Below, one piece after another: positions 54,101-63,561 of a stretch of 64,000 bases of DNA (its first letter is position 1; the number at the start of each line of letters is the position of its first letter). This stretch comes from Sphingomonas sp. SORGH_AS_0879 (GTDB lineage: Bacteria > Pseudomonadota > Alphaproteobacteria > Sphingomonadales > Sphingomonadaceae): assembly GCF_030819175.1 (NCBI RefSeq), contig NZ_JAUTBJ010000001.1, forward strand, positions 49,185-113,184. Reading direction: 5' to 3'. The position numbers and the translations under genes are program-made. Under the pieces are notes generated by a model. It was not told the origin of the DNA. It was given only the letters and a program-made list of their open reading frames with translations, and searched no databases.

Positions 54101-57100
54101 GGCAAGGTCGCCGTCTATGACAATCTCGGCAGCACCGGCGACTTCGCGCTGCTGACCGGCAATGTCACCAACGGCTTCCTGACCGCCAACAGCACCAACT
54201 ACAGCGGCAGCCTGTACCTGACCGGGCAGAACACGCTGCGCGGCATCACCGTCAACAGCGGCGCGGTTTCGACTAAGCTGAACGATCTGTCGGGTCGGTT
54301 GATGGATGCGGTCAATCGGCGGCTATGCCACCGTCAATGGCGGCACGCTGCACCTCGCCAATGCCGAAAAGCTGAACGCCGTCACCGTCGCCAGCCAGGG
54401 CATGCTGCTCGCCGATGCCGCGGTCAGCACCGCCGCGATCGTGAACGCCGGCACGATCCGCTTCGCTTCGAGCGCCAGCACCGGCGGTATCAGCAACACC
54501 GGGCGGATCGTGTTCAACGGCACGACCACGGCCGGCAACATCCTGAACGATCAGGCTGGCCTGCTGCTGCAGAACGCCGACCTGACGGCTGGCATCGTCA
54601 CCAACAATGCCAGCTGGGCGATGAACGGCGCGATCACCGCCTCGGGTGCGGTCGCCAACAATGGCCTGCTGACCGTCACCGGTACGCAAACGCTTCAGAC
54701 GCCAACCTTCACGGGTAACACCAGCGGCGGCGTGCTGCTGGGCGGTGTCGATGGCACGGCGGGATCGCTGACGATCGACCAGTCGGGCACCAGCACCTAT
54801 GCCGGTATCGTCACCGGCGCGGGCACGCTGACCAAGGCCGGGCTGGGTACGCTGACGCTGACCGGCGCCAACACCTTCACCGGCGGGCTGGCGATCAACG
54901 GGGGTACGATCGACACGACGGGCGGCGGCACCTTTGCCGATACGATCGACGTCTCGGTCGCGCAGGGCGCCAGCTATCACGTCGGCACGGTTGATACGAT
55001 CCGTAACCTCACCAACGCGGGTGTCACGATCGCCCACGCGGCGTTCGGCGTCGCGGCGGCGAACAACAGCGGCTTCATGCGCGTCGACAACGCCTTCCTG
55101 GCGACCGGCGACGTGACGAACGGTGGCGAACTGCAGATCGGCAACCAGGCGGTCGCACATCTGCAGGGCGCGCTGTCGAACACCGGTTCGGGCGTCATGC
55201 ATGTCGGCGGCCAATTGCTGGTCGACGGCACGGTTACCAATGCGACGAATGCGAGCATGACGCTGTACAGCGGCGGTGCGACGCAGTTCGCGCGCCTGGC
55301 GAACGCCGGGTTCGTGCTCGCGAATCACGCGCTGATCGTCACCGGTGCGGTCGACAACGCCCAGAACGCCACGCTGAACCTGGATGTTGGTTCGACCCCC
55401 TGGCTGGGCAGCGTGAGCAACGCGGGTACGGTTACCACCGCCTCGGCGCTGACGGTGGCGAATGCGGTCGACAATGGAGCGACCGGTACGATCGCGCTGG
55501 GCGCGGCGGCCAGGATGGGCAGCCTCGCCAACGCCGGCACGATCACCGCGACCGACACACTGACCGTGGCGGGCGGCTATGCCCAGAATGCCGGCTCGCT
55601 GACCACCAACGCCAATGTCGCCACCGGCGCGTTGTCGGGTGCAGGTGGTGACATCGTGCTCAACGGCGCCAGCCACATGCTGGTGAACCAAGACGTTGAC
55701 GGCAGCTATGCCGGCACGCTGTCGGGCACGGGCACGCTTACCAAGACGGGTGGTGCGACGTCGACGCTGGCGGGTGCGGCGAACAGCATCGCGCCGAGCA
55801 CGCTGACCGTGGCGCAGGGCCAGGTGATCGCCGCGAACGCGGACATCTTCGGCCAAGCGCTGGCGGTGGCCGTCTCGGCGCCGGGTACACTGTCGGTACA
55901 GGGCGATCAGGCGATCGCCACGCTCGTCAATGACGGCGTGACGCGTCTCAACGCGAACCTGACCACCACCGGCGGCACCGTCAACAACGGCGGGATCGCG
56001 GTGACGGGCACGCAGACGCTCCACACTTCGACCTTCGCGGGCAATGCCGGTGGCGTGGTCGCGGTCGCCGAAGCGGGGAAGCTGACGATCGACCAGTCGG
56101 GCACCAGCACCTATGCCGGTATCGTCACCGGTCGAGGCGCGCTGACCAAGATCGGCGCGGGTACGCTGACGCTGACCGGTGCCAGCAACTTCACCGGCGG
56201 TTTCGCGATCGACGCAGGTGGCATCGACACGACGGGCGGCGGCACACTGGCCGATACGCTCGACATCGCGGTGGCACAGGGGGCGAGCTACACGGTCGGC
56301 ACAAACGACATCGTGCAGAACGTCACCAATGCGGGCCTGCTGACCACCAATGCCGATTACGGCGCGGCGTCGTTGATTAATAGCGGCACGGCGCAGGTCA
56401 ATGCGATCCTTGCCACCAGAGGCGACGTGACGAACAGTGGGCAGCTCGACCTGGCCACCACCTCGGCAAGTCGCGTGATGGGCAAGCTGGTCAACACCGG
56501 CACTGTCAATGCGGCGGGCGCGCTGGTCGTCGATACCGACGTCACCAACGCGGCGAACGCGCTGCTGTCGATGACCAACGGTGGGACCAGCCAGTTCGGC
56601 AGTCTGACCAACGCCGGCACGGTCAAGGCGGCGCATTCGCTGGTCGTCGTGGGGGCAGTCGACAATGCCGCGACCGGCGCGATCACCTTCGCCTCCACTT
56701 CGGCGCCGATGCTGGGCAGTCTGACCAACGCGGGCACGATCGTCGCCAACGACGTAGTGACCGTGGCGGGCGGCTATACCCAGAACGCCGGCACGCTGAC
56801 CGCCAACGCCAATATCGCGACCGGCACGTTGTCGGGTGCGGGTGGTGACATCGTGCTGAACGGCGCGACGCAGATGCTGGTCAAGCAGAGCGTCGACGGC
56901 AGCTATGCCGGCACGTTGTCGGGCACGGGCACGCTCACCAAGACCGGTGCGGCGACGCTGACCCTGGCGGGTGCGGCGAACAGCATCGCGCCGAGCTCGC
57001 TGACCGTGGCGCAGGGCCAGGTGACCGCCGCGAACGCGGACATCTTCGGCCACGCACTGGCGGTGGCCGTCTCGGCGCCGGGTACACTGTCGGTACAGGC

Positions 57101-60100
57101 CGACCAGACGATCGCCACGCTCGCCAATGATGGTCTGGTGGCGCTCAACGCCGATCTGACTACCACTGGCGGGACGGTCAACAACGGCCAGACCGTGGTG
57201 ACCGGTAATCGCACGCTCCACACCTCGACCTTTACGGGCAACGCCAGCGGCGTCGTCACGCTGGCCAATATGTCGGCGCTGACGATCGACCAGTCGGGCA
57301 CCAGCACCTATGCCGGCATCGTCGCCGGTGCGGGGATGCTGACCAAGGCGGGTGCGGGCACGCTGGTCCTGACTGGCGCGAACACCTTCACCGGCAGCTT
57401 CACGATCGCTGCAGGCAATGTCGACACGACGGGCGGCGGCACCTTCGCCGACACGCTGGACGTGACGGTGGCGCAGGGTGCGGGCTACACCGTCGGCACC
57501 GCCGACATGGTGCGCAACGTCACCAACGCTGGCTCGCTCACCGCCAACGCCAATTATCGTGTCGGCACGCTCACCAACAGCGGGACCGCGCGGTTCGACG
57601 CCAACTTCGTTGCGCTGGGCGACGTGACCAACACTGGGTCAACCACTGCGGCTTCGACCTTCGCGGCGGGTGGCACCGTCACGAACGCGGCAAATGCAAC
57701 GCTGTCGTTGAATGGCGCGGCGTCGATGGCCAGCCTGGCGAACGCCGGGACGGTCACCGCCGCCTCGATGTTCGGGGTGAGCGGCGCAGTAAGCAACGCC
57801 AGCGGCGGTACGATGACGCTGGCGGCGGGTTCGGCTCCGACGCTGGGCAGCCTCGTCAACAGCGGTACGATCGTCGCCAATGACACGCTGACGATTGCGG
57901 GTGCCTACCAGCAGAATGCGGGTTCGCTGACGGCGAACGGGGCGATGTCGACCGGCTCGCTGTCGGGTGCGGGCGGCACGATCACGATCAACGCCAACCG
58001 CCTGACCATCAACCAGACGGTCGACGGCACCTATAACGGTGTGATCGCGGGCACCGGTACAGTGACCAAACTAGGTTCGGCGACGCTGACGCTGGCTGGC
58101 GCGGTTGACAGCTTCGCACCGACGTCGCTGGCGATCGAGGCGGGGCAGCTGACTGTCGTCAATGCCGGGCTGCTGGACAAGGCGCTAACGGTGTCCGTCG
58201 CGGCGCCCGCCACGCTGACGCTGCAGGCCAACCAGACGATCCGCGACCTGACCGGCGCGGGTACGCTCAACATCGGGGCCAGCACCCTGACGCTGGCCAC
58301 CGGCGGCAACTTCACCGGCAAGGTGAACGGCACCGGGCAGATCGCGCTGACCTCGGGCGCGCTTGACCTGAACACTGCGGGCACCGTGTCCAGCGGCACC
58401 TTCGCAGTGCAGCCGGGCAGCACGCTGAACGTCGGCAGCACCACGACGCTGGCCACTCAGACGCTGAGTGCATCCAACAGCCGGATCAATCTGGCGGGTG
58501 CCGCGACGGCGACCATCACGACGGTCACCGACAACAGCACGCTGCACCTCGGCAACGGGCTGGCACTCAACACCGCCGGCTCGACGTCCGGTCAGCTCAC
58601 CAGCACCACCACCCTCGTCAATGGCGGTGGGCAGCTCACCGGCAACGGCTCGGTCAGTGGTTCGACGATCGTGGGCGGCGCAAGCAAGGGCGTGGTCGCA
58701 CCGGGTAACTCGCCGGGCGTCATGACCTTCGCGAACCTGTCGTTCGGCGACAATGCGGTGGCCGCGATGCAGATCGACGGCAATGCCGGGCCGGGCGTTG
58801 CGAACGGGTATGACCGTATCGTCGTGACGGGTAAGCTGGCGCTGTCGGGCACCTCGGTACTGGCCCTGGACAAGAGCGTCCCCGCGAACAGCTACGAGCT
58901 GCCGCTGGGCACCGCGATCCAGATCTTCCAGTTCAAGCCGGGTGCGATCAGCGGGTCGTTCGGTTCGGTGACGAAGGCGAACTTCGGGCAGAACCTGGCC
59001 TTCAACCTGTCGAACGGCGCCGTGATCGGTATGGGGTCCTACACGCCGCAGACGCTGTCGGATGCCACCGCGATTACCGCCAGCCAGAAGGGCGCACTGG
59101 CCGCGATGCTGGTCAAGACAACCGGCGGGGTGCCGCAATATTATGGTGGCAACCTCCTCCAGTCGCTGGCCGCCAATGTCGCAGGCGGACGCAACGCGAC
59201 GCAGGCCAGCTTCGCACGCTGGTCGCCCGATGCCTATGCGGGCATCAGCGACGGGATGCGCGCGTCGATGATCGACGGTCTGGTCGAGGTGAGCGATTAC
59301 AACACGCTCACCCCGGGCAAGAGCGCGATGACCGGCGACATCCATGGCGGACAACTGCGCGGGCTGGAGCGTGACGGTTATGCACATAACCGCTTCCGCG
59401 ACACGACCTACCAGATCGGTGTCAGCCACGACCTGTCGATCTTGCGCGCCAATATCAGCTATGCGCATTCGGAAGGCGGCTTCCGCAGCACGAACATGAA
59501 CGCCAAGCTGAATGGCGAGCAGTTCGGGCTGGGCGTGTCCGCGCCGCTGACGGGCGACCAGGCGCTGCGCCTGATCGGTCGGGTCGCCTACGGCACCTAC
59601 AAGGCTGGCGGCACGCGTGGCGTCATCGGCGGCACTGCGCGCTTCCATTCGGTGGACGGGAACAGCTTCGTCTATGGTGGCGGCTTCGGCTACTACAAGC
59701 CGTTCGGGCGCGCCGTGCTGAGCGGGTCGGCCGAGGTGCTGGGCATCAGCCAGACGGTCGATGCCTTCTCGGAAAGCGGCGAGGCGGGGCTGGATCTGTT
59801 CAACATCCGTCGCCAGCGTCGCGACAGTGCGATCAGCCGCCTGAACGCGCAGGTCGGCTATTCGGTCACCCCGAACGCGCTGACCTTCGTGAAGGTGGGT
59901 TATGTCCACGAATTCAAGAATGGACTGACCCCGATCACGGCCGATGGCGCGATCGACCCGATCGGCGTGACCATGACCAATCCGGGGCTGGCGCGCGACC
60001 GCGTCAACGCTGGGGTTGGCGCACAGGTCGACGTCGGTCAGGGCGTGCGGATCGGGCTGGACGCAAGCGCGGGCAATTACGAAAGCTACCGCATCGGCGG

Positions 60101-60122
60101 GAACGTCCGCTTCCGCTTCTGA
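51152..60122 (+). pseudogene. Giant autotransporter adhesin (type Va), split by one extra A
   Basis: About 2,989 residues when joined. Signal peptide LLASTALAMATIGGAGAQAQ. Residues ~60-800 are Gly-rich, with a long GGAGGAGG tract around 52780-53370. The passenger then forms a beta-helix with autotransporter repeats (LTIDQSGTSTYAGIVTGAGT, LTLTGANTFTGG) in three large tandem units. The C-terminal ~280 residues are the barrel (YAGISDGMRASMIDGLVEVS, SYAHSEGGFRS) ending GGNVRFRF with terminal Phe. The frame breaks at 54314-54315 (AA instead of A); corrected it reads MDAVIGGYATVNGG. A surface-exposed adhesion or biofilm role is likely. It lies between IS remnants. Confidence 0.87.
54650..58000 (+). 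repeat. Three large tandem repeats inside the autotransporter passenger
   Basis: The marker ACGATCGACCAGTCGGGCAC recurs at 54771, 56085 and 57282, giving unit lengths of about 1,314 and 1,197 bp. Each unit carries the same order of blocks (TIDQSGTSTYAGIV, TTGGGTFADT, NAGTI series, SGTGTLTKTG, TVAQGQV). A strong substrate for recombination and for assembly error. Confidence 0.8.
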
Positions 60123-60169
60123 TGCGATCCAACCGGTCGGGCGAGGCCACGACCGGTCTGGAAAAACTG

Positions 60170-60205
60170 ACGCCCGTTGCCTCCTCGATGGGAAGCAACG
60201 GGCGT
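60170..60205 (+). terminator. Stem-loop after the autotransporter
   Basis: ACGCCCGTTGC and GCAACGGGCGT form an 11-bp perfect stem with a 14-nt loop, 48 bp past the autotransporter stop. No T-run follows. A likely transcription end. Confidence 0.55.
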
Positions 60206-60207
60206 AG

Positions 60208-61039
60208 GTGTTTGAAGGTGCTGGAGGAAGAGAATGTCCGGTTGAAGCGGCTGACCGACGCGGTGCTGGAAACCGTCTCGGAATGGCAGGGCCGCCCGCT
60301 CGACACCTGCTACCCGCTGGTGTTCTTCGACGCGATCCGGGTGAAGATCCGCGACGAGGGCTTCGTCCGCAACAAGGCGGTGTACATTGCGCTCGGCATT
60401 TTGCCCGACGGCACCAAGGACATCCTCGGCATCTGGATCGAGCAGACCGAAGGTGCCAAATTCTGGCTGCGAGTCATGAACGAGCCCAGGAACCGCGGCG
60501 TCGCCGATATCCTGATCGCCGTCGTTGATGGCCTGAAGGGGTTTCCTGAGGCGATCAACGCAGCCTTCCCGCAGACGCTCGTCCAGACCTGCATCGTCCA
60601 CCTGTTGCGCAACTCGATGAGCTTCGCGTCGTGGAAGGACCGCAAGCCGGTCGCACAGGCGCTCCGTAGCGTCTACCGGGCCGAAACCGCCGAGGCCGGC
60701 CTGGCGGCGCTGGACGCCTTCGAGGCCGGTCCCTGGGGCAAACGCTACCCCGCGATCGCGCAGAGCTGGCGGCGCCATTGGGATCAGGTGATCCCGTTCT
60801 TTGCCTTTCCCGAGGGCGTCCGCCGGATCATCTACACTACCAACGCCATCGAGGCGCTGAACTCCAAACTACGCCGGGCGGTGCGGGCCCGCGGACACTT
60901 CCCCGGTGACGATGCCGCGATGAAGCTGCTATACCTCGTGCTCAACACCGCCGCTCAGGAGTGGAAGCGTCCACCCCGCGAGTGGTCCGAGGCAAAAACC
61001 CAGTTCGCCGTCGTCTTCGGCGAGCGGTTCGTCATCTGA
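60208..61039 (+). pseudogene. IS256-family transposase, 5'-truncated, with an IS3-like leader
   Basis: From about 60250 on this is the Mutator/IS256 transposase core: FFDAIRVKIRDEGFVRNKAV (first catalytic Asp), QTCIVHLLRNSMSF, YTTNAIEALNSKLRRAVRAR (late catalytic region). The first residues LKVLEEENVRLKR resemble the leucine-zipper stretch of an IS3 OrfA (compare RSLEEENARLKRL at 62576), so the open frame looks like an IS3-IS256 chimera. The N-terminal DNA-binding part is missing. Confidence 0.82.
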
Positions 61040-61042
61040 TGG

Positions 61043-61165
61043 GAATTTGTCCACGTCGCCATCGACGACAACTCGCGTATCGCCTTCAGCCAGGTGCTCG
61101 CCGACGAGAAGAAGGAAAGCGCCATCGCCTTCCTTCACGCCGCCGTCGCCTATTATCGAAGCCTC
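61043..61165 (+). pseudogene. IS481-family transposase fragment
   Basis: A 41-codon in-frame fragment: EFVHVAIDDNSRIAFSQVLA and DEKKESAIAFLHAAVAYYRS, the central DDE segment of IS481 transposases. It is cut on both sides, by the IS256 3' end and by the ISNCY fragment. Confidence 0.75.
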
Positions 61166-61686
61166 AGCTCGCTCGTGGCGTCGTCGATGAACACCAGCAG
61201 CGTGCATTGCGGGCCGCGTTCCTCGAACCACCAATGTTTTGAGCCGTCGACCTGGACCAGCTCGCCGCGACAGTCGCGCCGGTAGCGGGGCTGATAGGGG
61301 CGAGGGCGCCTAGCTGCGCGGTCTTTCCAGAGGCCGGCTTCCATCATGATCTGTCGCAGCGTTTCACACGACAGTCCCAGACCATGGCGCTCGGCGAGGT
61401 ACTCGCGCGCGAGCGTCGGGCCGAAGTCGGCATAGTGTTCGCGCACCAGCGCGACCACCTCGGCGCGGAAGGCATCGCTAAAGCGCCGGTTGCTCGGCCG
61501 CCCGCGCTTGCGCGAGACGAGGCCCGCAGCGCCTTCCTGCCGAAGACGGCGGAGCAGCCAGTAAATTTGCCGCCGCTGGAGGCCCAGCAGTTCCATCGCG
61601 TCCGGGATCCGGATCTCGCCGCGGTCGACCCGCATCAACGTGTCGAACCGGGTGATCTCTGCAGCACTCATCGTCAGCACCGTCAT
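61160..61686 (-). pseudogene. ISNCY-like transposase, N-terminal part
   Basis: About 175 residues: a double HTH (RIPDAMELLGLQRRQIYWLL, FGPTLAREYLAERHGLGLSC) and the first catalytic Asp region ELVQVDGSKHWWFEERGPQC then LLVFIDDATSEL, where it stops abruptly. The C-terminal two-thirds are gone, replaced by the IS481 fragment. A short inverted repeat at 61773-61854 may mark the 5' end of this element. Confidence 0.75.
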
Positions 61687-61748
61687 ACCATGCGCGTCCT
61701 CGTTGCCGAGGAAGGCTATGACACCGGCGACCCGCTGACAGCACCGGC

Positions 61749-61854
61749 AGTGCCATTTCTATCTAGCAGAGTGGTGTCATTTGTATCTGGTGCTTACACT
61801 CCTTGTTCCCGCAATTTAGAAAAGACATAATCGTCGCCAGATAGAAATGACACC
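61749..61854. repeat. Short repeats marking an IS end
   Basis: GGTGTCATTTGTATCTGG (61773-61790) and CCAGATAGAAATGACACC (61837-61854) are inverted copies with one mismatch, and a third similar GTGCCATTTCTATCT lies at 61751. Probably terminal repeats of the adjacent ISNCY-type element or of its neighbour. Confidence 0.55.
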
Positions 61855-61863
61855 GTCTGGTAG

Positions 61864-61913
61864 CAGCGGGGGCAGCGTGGAGCCATCCAAGCAGCGCAGC
61901 GCTGCCCCCGCTG
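61864..61913. repeat. GC-rich stem-loop (14-bp arms)
   Basis: CAGCGGGGGCAGCG and CGCTGCCCCCGCTG are exact inverted copies with a 22-nt loop. In a gene-free stretch between the ISNCY fragment and the GFA fragment. Confidence 0.55.
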
Positions 61914-61995
61914 ATGCGACACCCCTCGGCTCCTAACCCCGGACCCGCTGCGCCAGCAGCGGGCTCGGTCACGCCGGTTTTCAGACGACCCGCCC

Positions 61996-62130
61996 TTTCC
62001 CGAAACTCCATGTCCGATGGCGCATTTCGGGAAAAGGCAATCGGGAACAGATTTCGGGAAATTCGTCTTGGAAGCGCGCGGCCCGGACGGTCGGTGGCCC
62101 GGAATCTCACCCGACCTTCGATTTCGGGAA
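61996..62130. repeat. Cluster of TTTCGGGAA repeats
   Basis: TTTCCCGAAA (61996, inverted), TTTCGGGAAA (62025), TTTCGGGAAA (62052) and TTTCGGGAA (62122), plus a partial TCGGGAA at 62041. Dense and in mixed orientation, like a recombinase or regulator binding region. Owner unknown. Confidence 0.5.
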
Positions 62131-62144
62131 GGTCAGGCCAGCTT

Positions 62145-62339
62145 CTATGCGGGCGGTCCTTCAGGATACTGTGGCCTGCCATCGTTGAGAATGAGCCACG
62201 CCTGTTTGCTGGAAGTCCAGATATGCTCGGTCGGTTCGAACAACTCGGGCCTGTCGAGGCTTCCCATCGACAACCCTATGGTGCCGGCGCTCAGGCGTTC
62301 GGAAAACAGCGTCGTTCCGCACTTCGTGCAGAAGCCGCG
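62145..62339 (-). pseudogene. 3' fragment of a GFA-family gene cut by IS3
   Basis: The last ~64 codons of a GFA/CENP-V zinc-domain protein: RGFCTKCGTTLFSERLSAGT, IGLSMGSLDRPELFEPTEHI, WTSSKQAWLILN, with the CxxC of FCTKCGT. The 5' part is removed by the IS3 element whose left end is at 62340; the frame continues 9 codons into the IS. Confidence 0.75.
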
Positions 62340-62404
62340 TGACGTGACCCCCGTTTCTTCATCCAACTGGAAGTAGAGACCGTCTCCTTAAAGGGACGGA
62401 CGGA

Positions 62405-62671
62405 ATGAAGCGGAAGCAGTTTTCGGAAGAGCAGATCATCGGCATCCTGAAGGAGGCCGAGGCGGGTGCGGTGGTGACGGAGCTGTGCCGCAAGCACGGG
62501 ATGTCGAGCGCGACTTACTATGCGTGGAAGGCGAAGTTCGGCGGCCTGGAGGTATCCGACGCAAAGCGCCTGCGGTCGCTCGAAGAGGAGAACGCCCGGC
62601 TCAAACGGCTACTGGCGGACACGATGCTGGACAATGCGGGGTTGAAAGACCTGCTGTCAAAAAAGTGGTGA
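62405..62671 (+). CDS. IS3-family OrfA (copy A2)
   Basis: 88 residues: HTH KRKQFSEEQIIGILKEAEAG with ELCRKHGMSSATYYAWKAKF, then a leucine zipper RSLEEENARLKRLLADTMLD. The 3' end carries the slippery run AAAAAAG (62658-62664) for -1 frameshifting into orfB. Confidence 0.9.
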   Translation: MKRKQFSEEQIIGILKEAEAGAVVTELCRKHGMSSATYYAWKAKFGGLEVSDAKRLRSLEEENARLKRLLADTMLDNAGLKDLLSKKW

Positions 62672-63107
62672 CGCCCGCCGCGAAGCGGCAAGCGGTCGCG
62701 CATCTCCAGGCGACGCTGGGGATGAGCGAGCGGCGGGCATGCACGGTCGTTGGGGCAGACCGCACGAGCATGCGGTATCGCTCGTGCCGGGCGGATGATG
62801 GCGACCTGCGGTCGCGGCTGCGCGAGCTGGCGCAGCAACGCCGACGGTTCGGCTATCGGCGTCTGCACATCCTGCTGCGCCGGGACGGCATCACGATCAA
62901 CCGCAAGAAGACCCAGCGGCTCTATCGTGAGGAGGGTTTGACGGTCAGGCGCCGGAAGGGACGAAGGCGCGCCACAGGCAGCCGTGCGCCCGCGTCAGTG
63001 CTGGCGCTTCCCAACCAGCGCTGGAGTCTGGACTTCGTCCACGACCAGCTCGTGACCGGCCGTCGGTTCCGCGTGCTCAACATCGTCGATGACGTCACGC
63101 GCGAATG
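62662..63107 (+). pseudogene. IS3-family OrfB (copy A2), 3' end replaced by another IS
   Basis: Reached by -1 frameshift from orfA. Shows VAHLQATLGMSERRACTVVG, HTH-like RRFGYRRLHILLRRDG and the first catalytic Asp in [14 protein letters not shown]. The reading loses sense after DDVTREC at 63107, where the second IS3-type element begins, so the other two catalytic residues are absent here. Confidence 0.85.
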
Positions 63108-63183
63108 TGAACTGGCCCCCATTTCGACCGGACGGATTTGAGCCTAGGAAGGAGGCTTGGGGCTATCCCCTGAGCATAGGCTT

Positions 63184-63561
63184 ATGTCCGTGTCCGAGAT
63201 CATCACCGACGGCGGTCGTCGCCGTCACTGGAGCACGCCCGAGAAGCTGAGGATCGTCGAGGAGACGCTCGATGGTCGGGAGAGCATATCGGTGGTGGCG
63301 CGCCGCAACGGCGTGGCGCCGAACCTGCTGTACCGTTGGCGGCGGCTGATGCTGGAAGGCGGGAGCGTTGCAGTTGCCGGCGACGACGACGTGACCAGCA
63401 ACCGGCAGGTCCGCGAGATGGAAACCCGCATCCGCGAACTGGAGCGCCAGCTCGGGCGCAAGACGCTGGAGGTCGAGATACTGAAGGAGGCGCTGGAGCG
63501 CTCGCGCCCAAAAAAAGCGAGCTTGCTCATGCACTCGCCGCTGCCGGAGACTATCCGGTGA
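63184..63561 (+). CDS. IS3-family OrfA (copy B)
   Basis: 125 residues: HTH HWSTPEKLRIVEETLDGRES then ISVVARRNGVAPNLLYRWRR, and a coiled coil VREMETRIRELERQLGRKTL. The A7G run at 63510-63517 allows -1 slippage into orfB. Start at ATG 63184; a longer frame begins at 63157. Confidence 0.88.
   Translation: MSVSEIITDGGRRRHWSTPEKLRIVEETLDGRESISVVARRNGVAPNLLYRWRRLMLEGGSVAVAGDDDVTSNRQVREMETRIRELERQLGRKTLEVEILKEALERSRPKKASLLMHSPLPETIR

Larger units (their letters stand above)
62340..63107 (+). mobile_element. IS3-family element (copy A2), interrupted at its 3' side
   Basis: Left terminal repeat TGACGTGACCCCCGTTTCTT at 62340 mirrors the right end of copy A1 (49138). Joining 62340-62884 to 48435-49138 rebuilds a ~1,249-bp element, the usual IS3 size. 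At 63107 the sequence switches to another IS3-family element. Confidence 0.85.

Noticed and set aside
54300-54330. Programmed frameshifting in the autotransporter and in Tn3 tnpA
   Set aside because: No slippery heptamer or following stem-loop at either break (unlike the A6G/A7G runs in the two IS3 elements); neither family is known to use it.
54312-57221. A 969-codon open frame on the minus strand inside the autotransporter
   Set aside because: It is the mirror of a GC-rich, repeat-built gene; composition is Arg/Gly/Ala-biased, with no motif or signal. The plus-strand frame has signal peptide, repeats and barrel.
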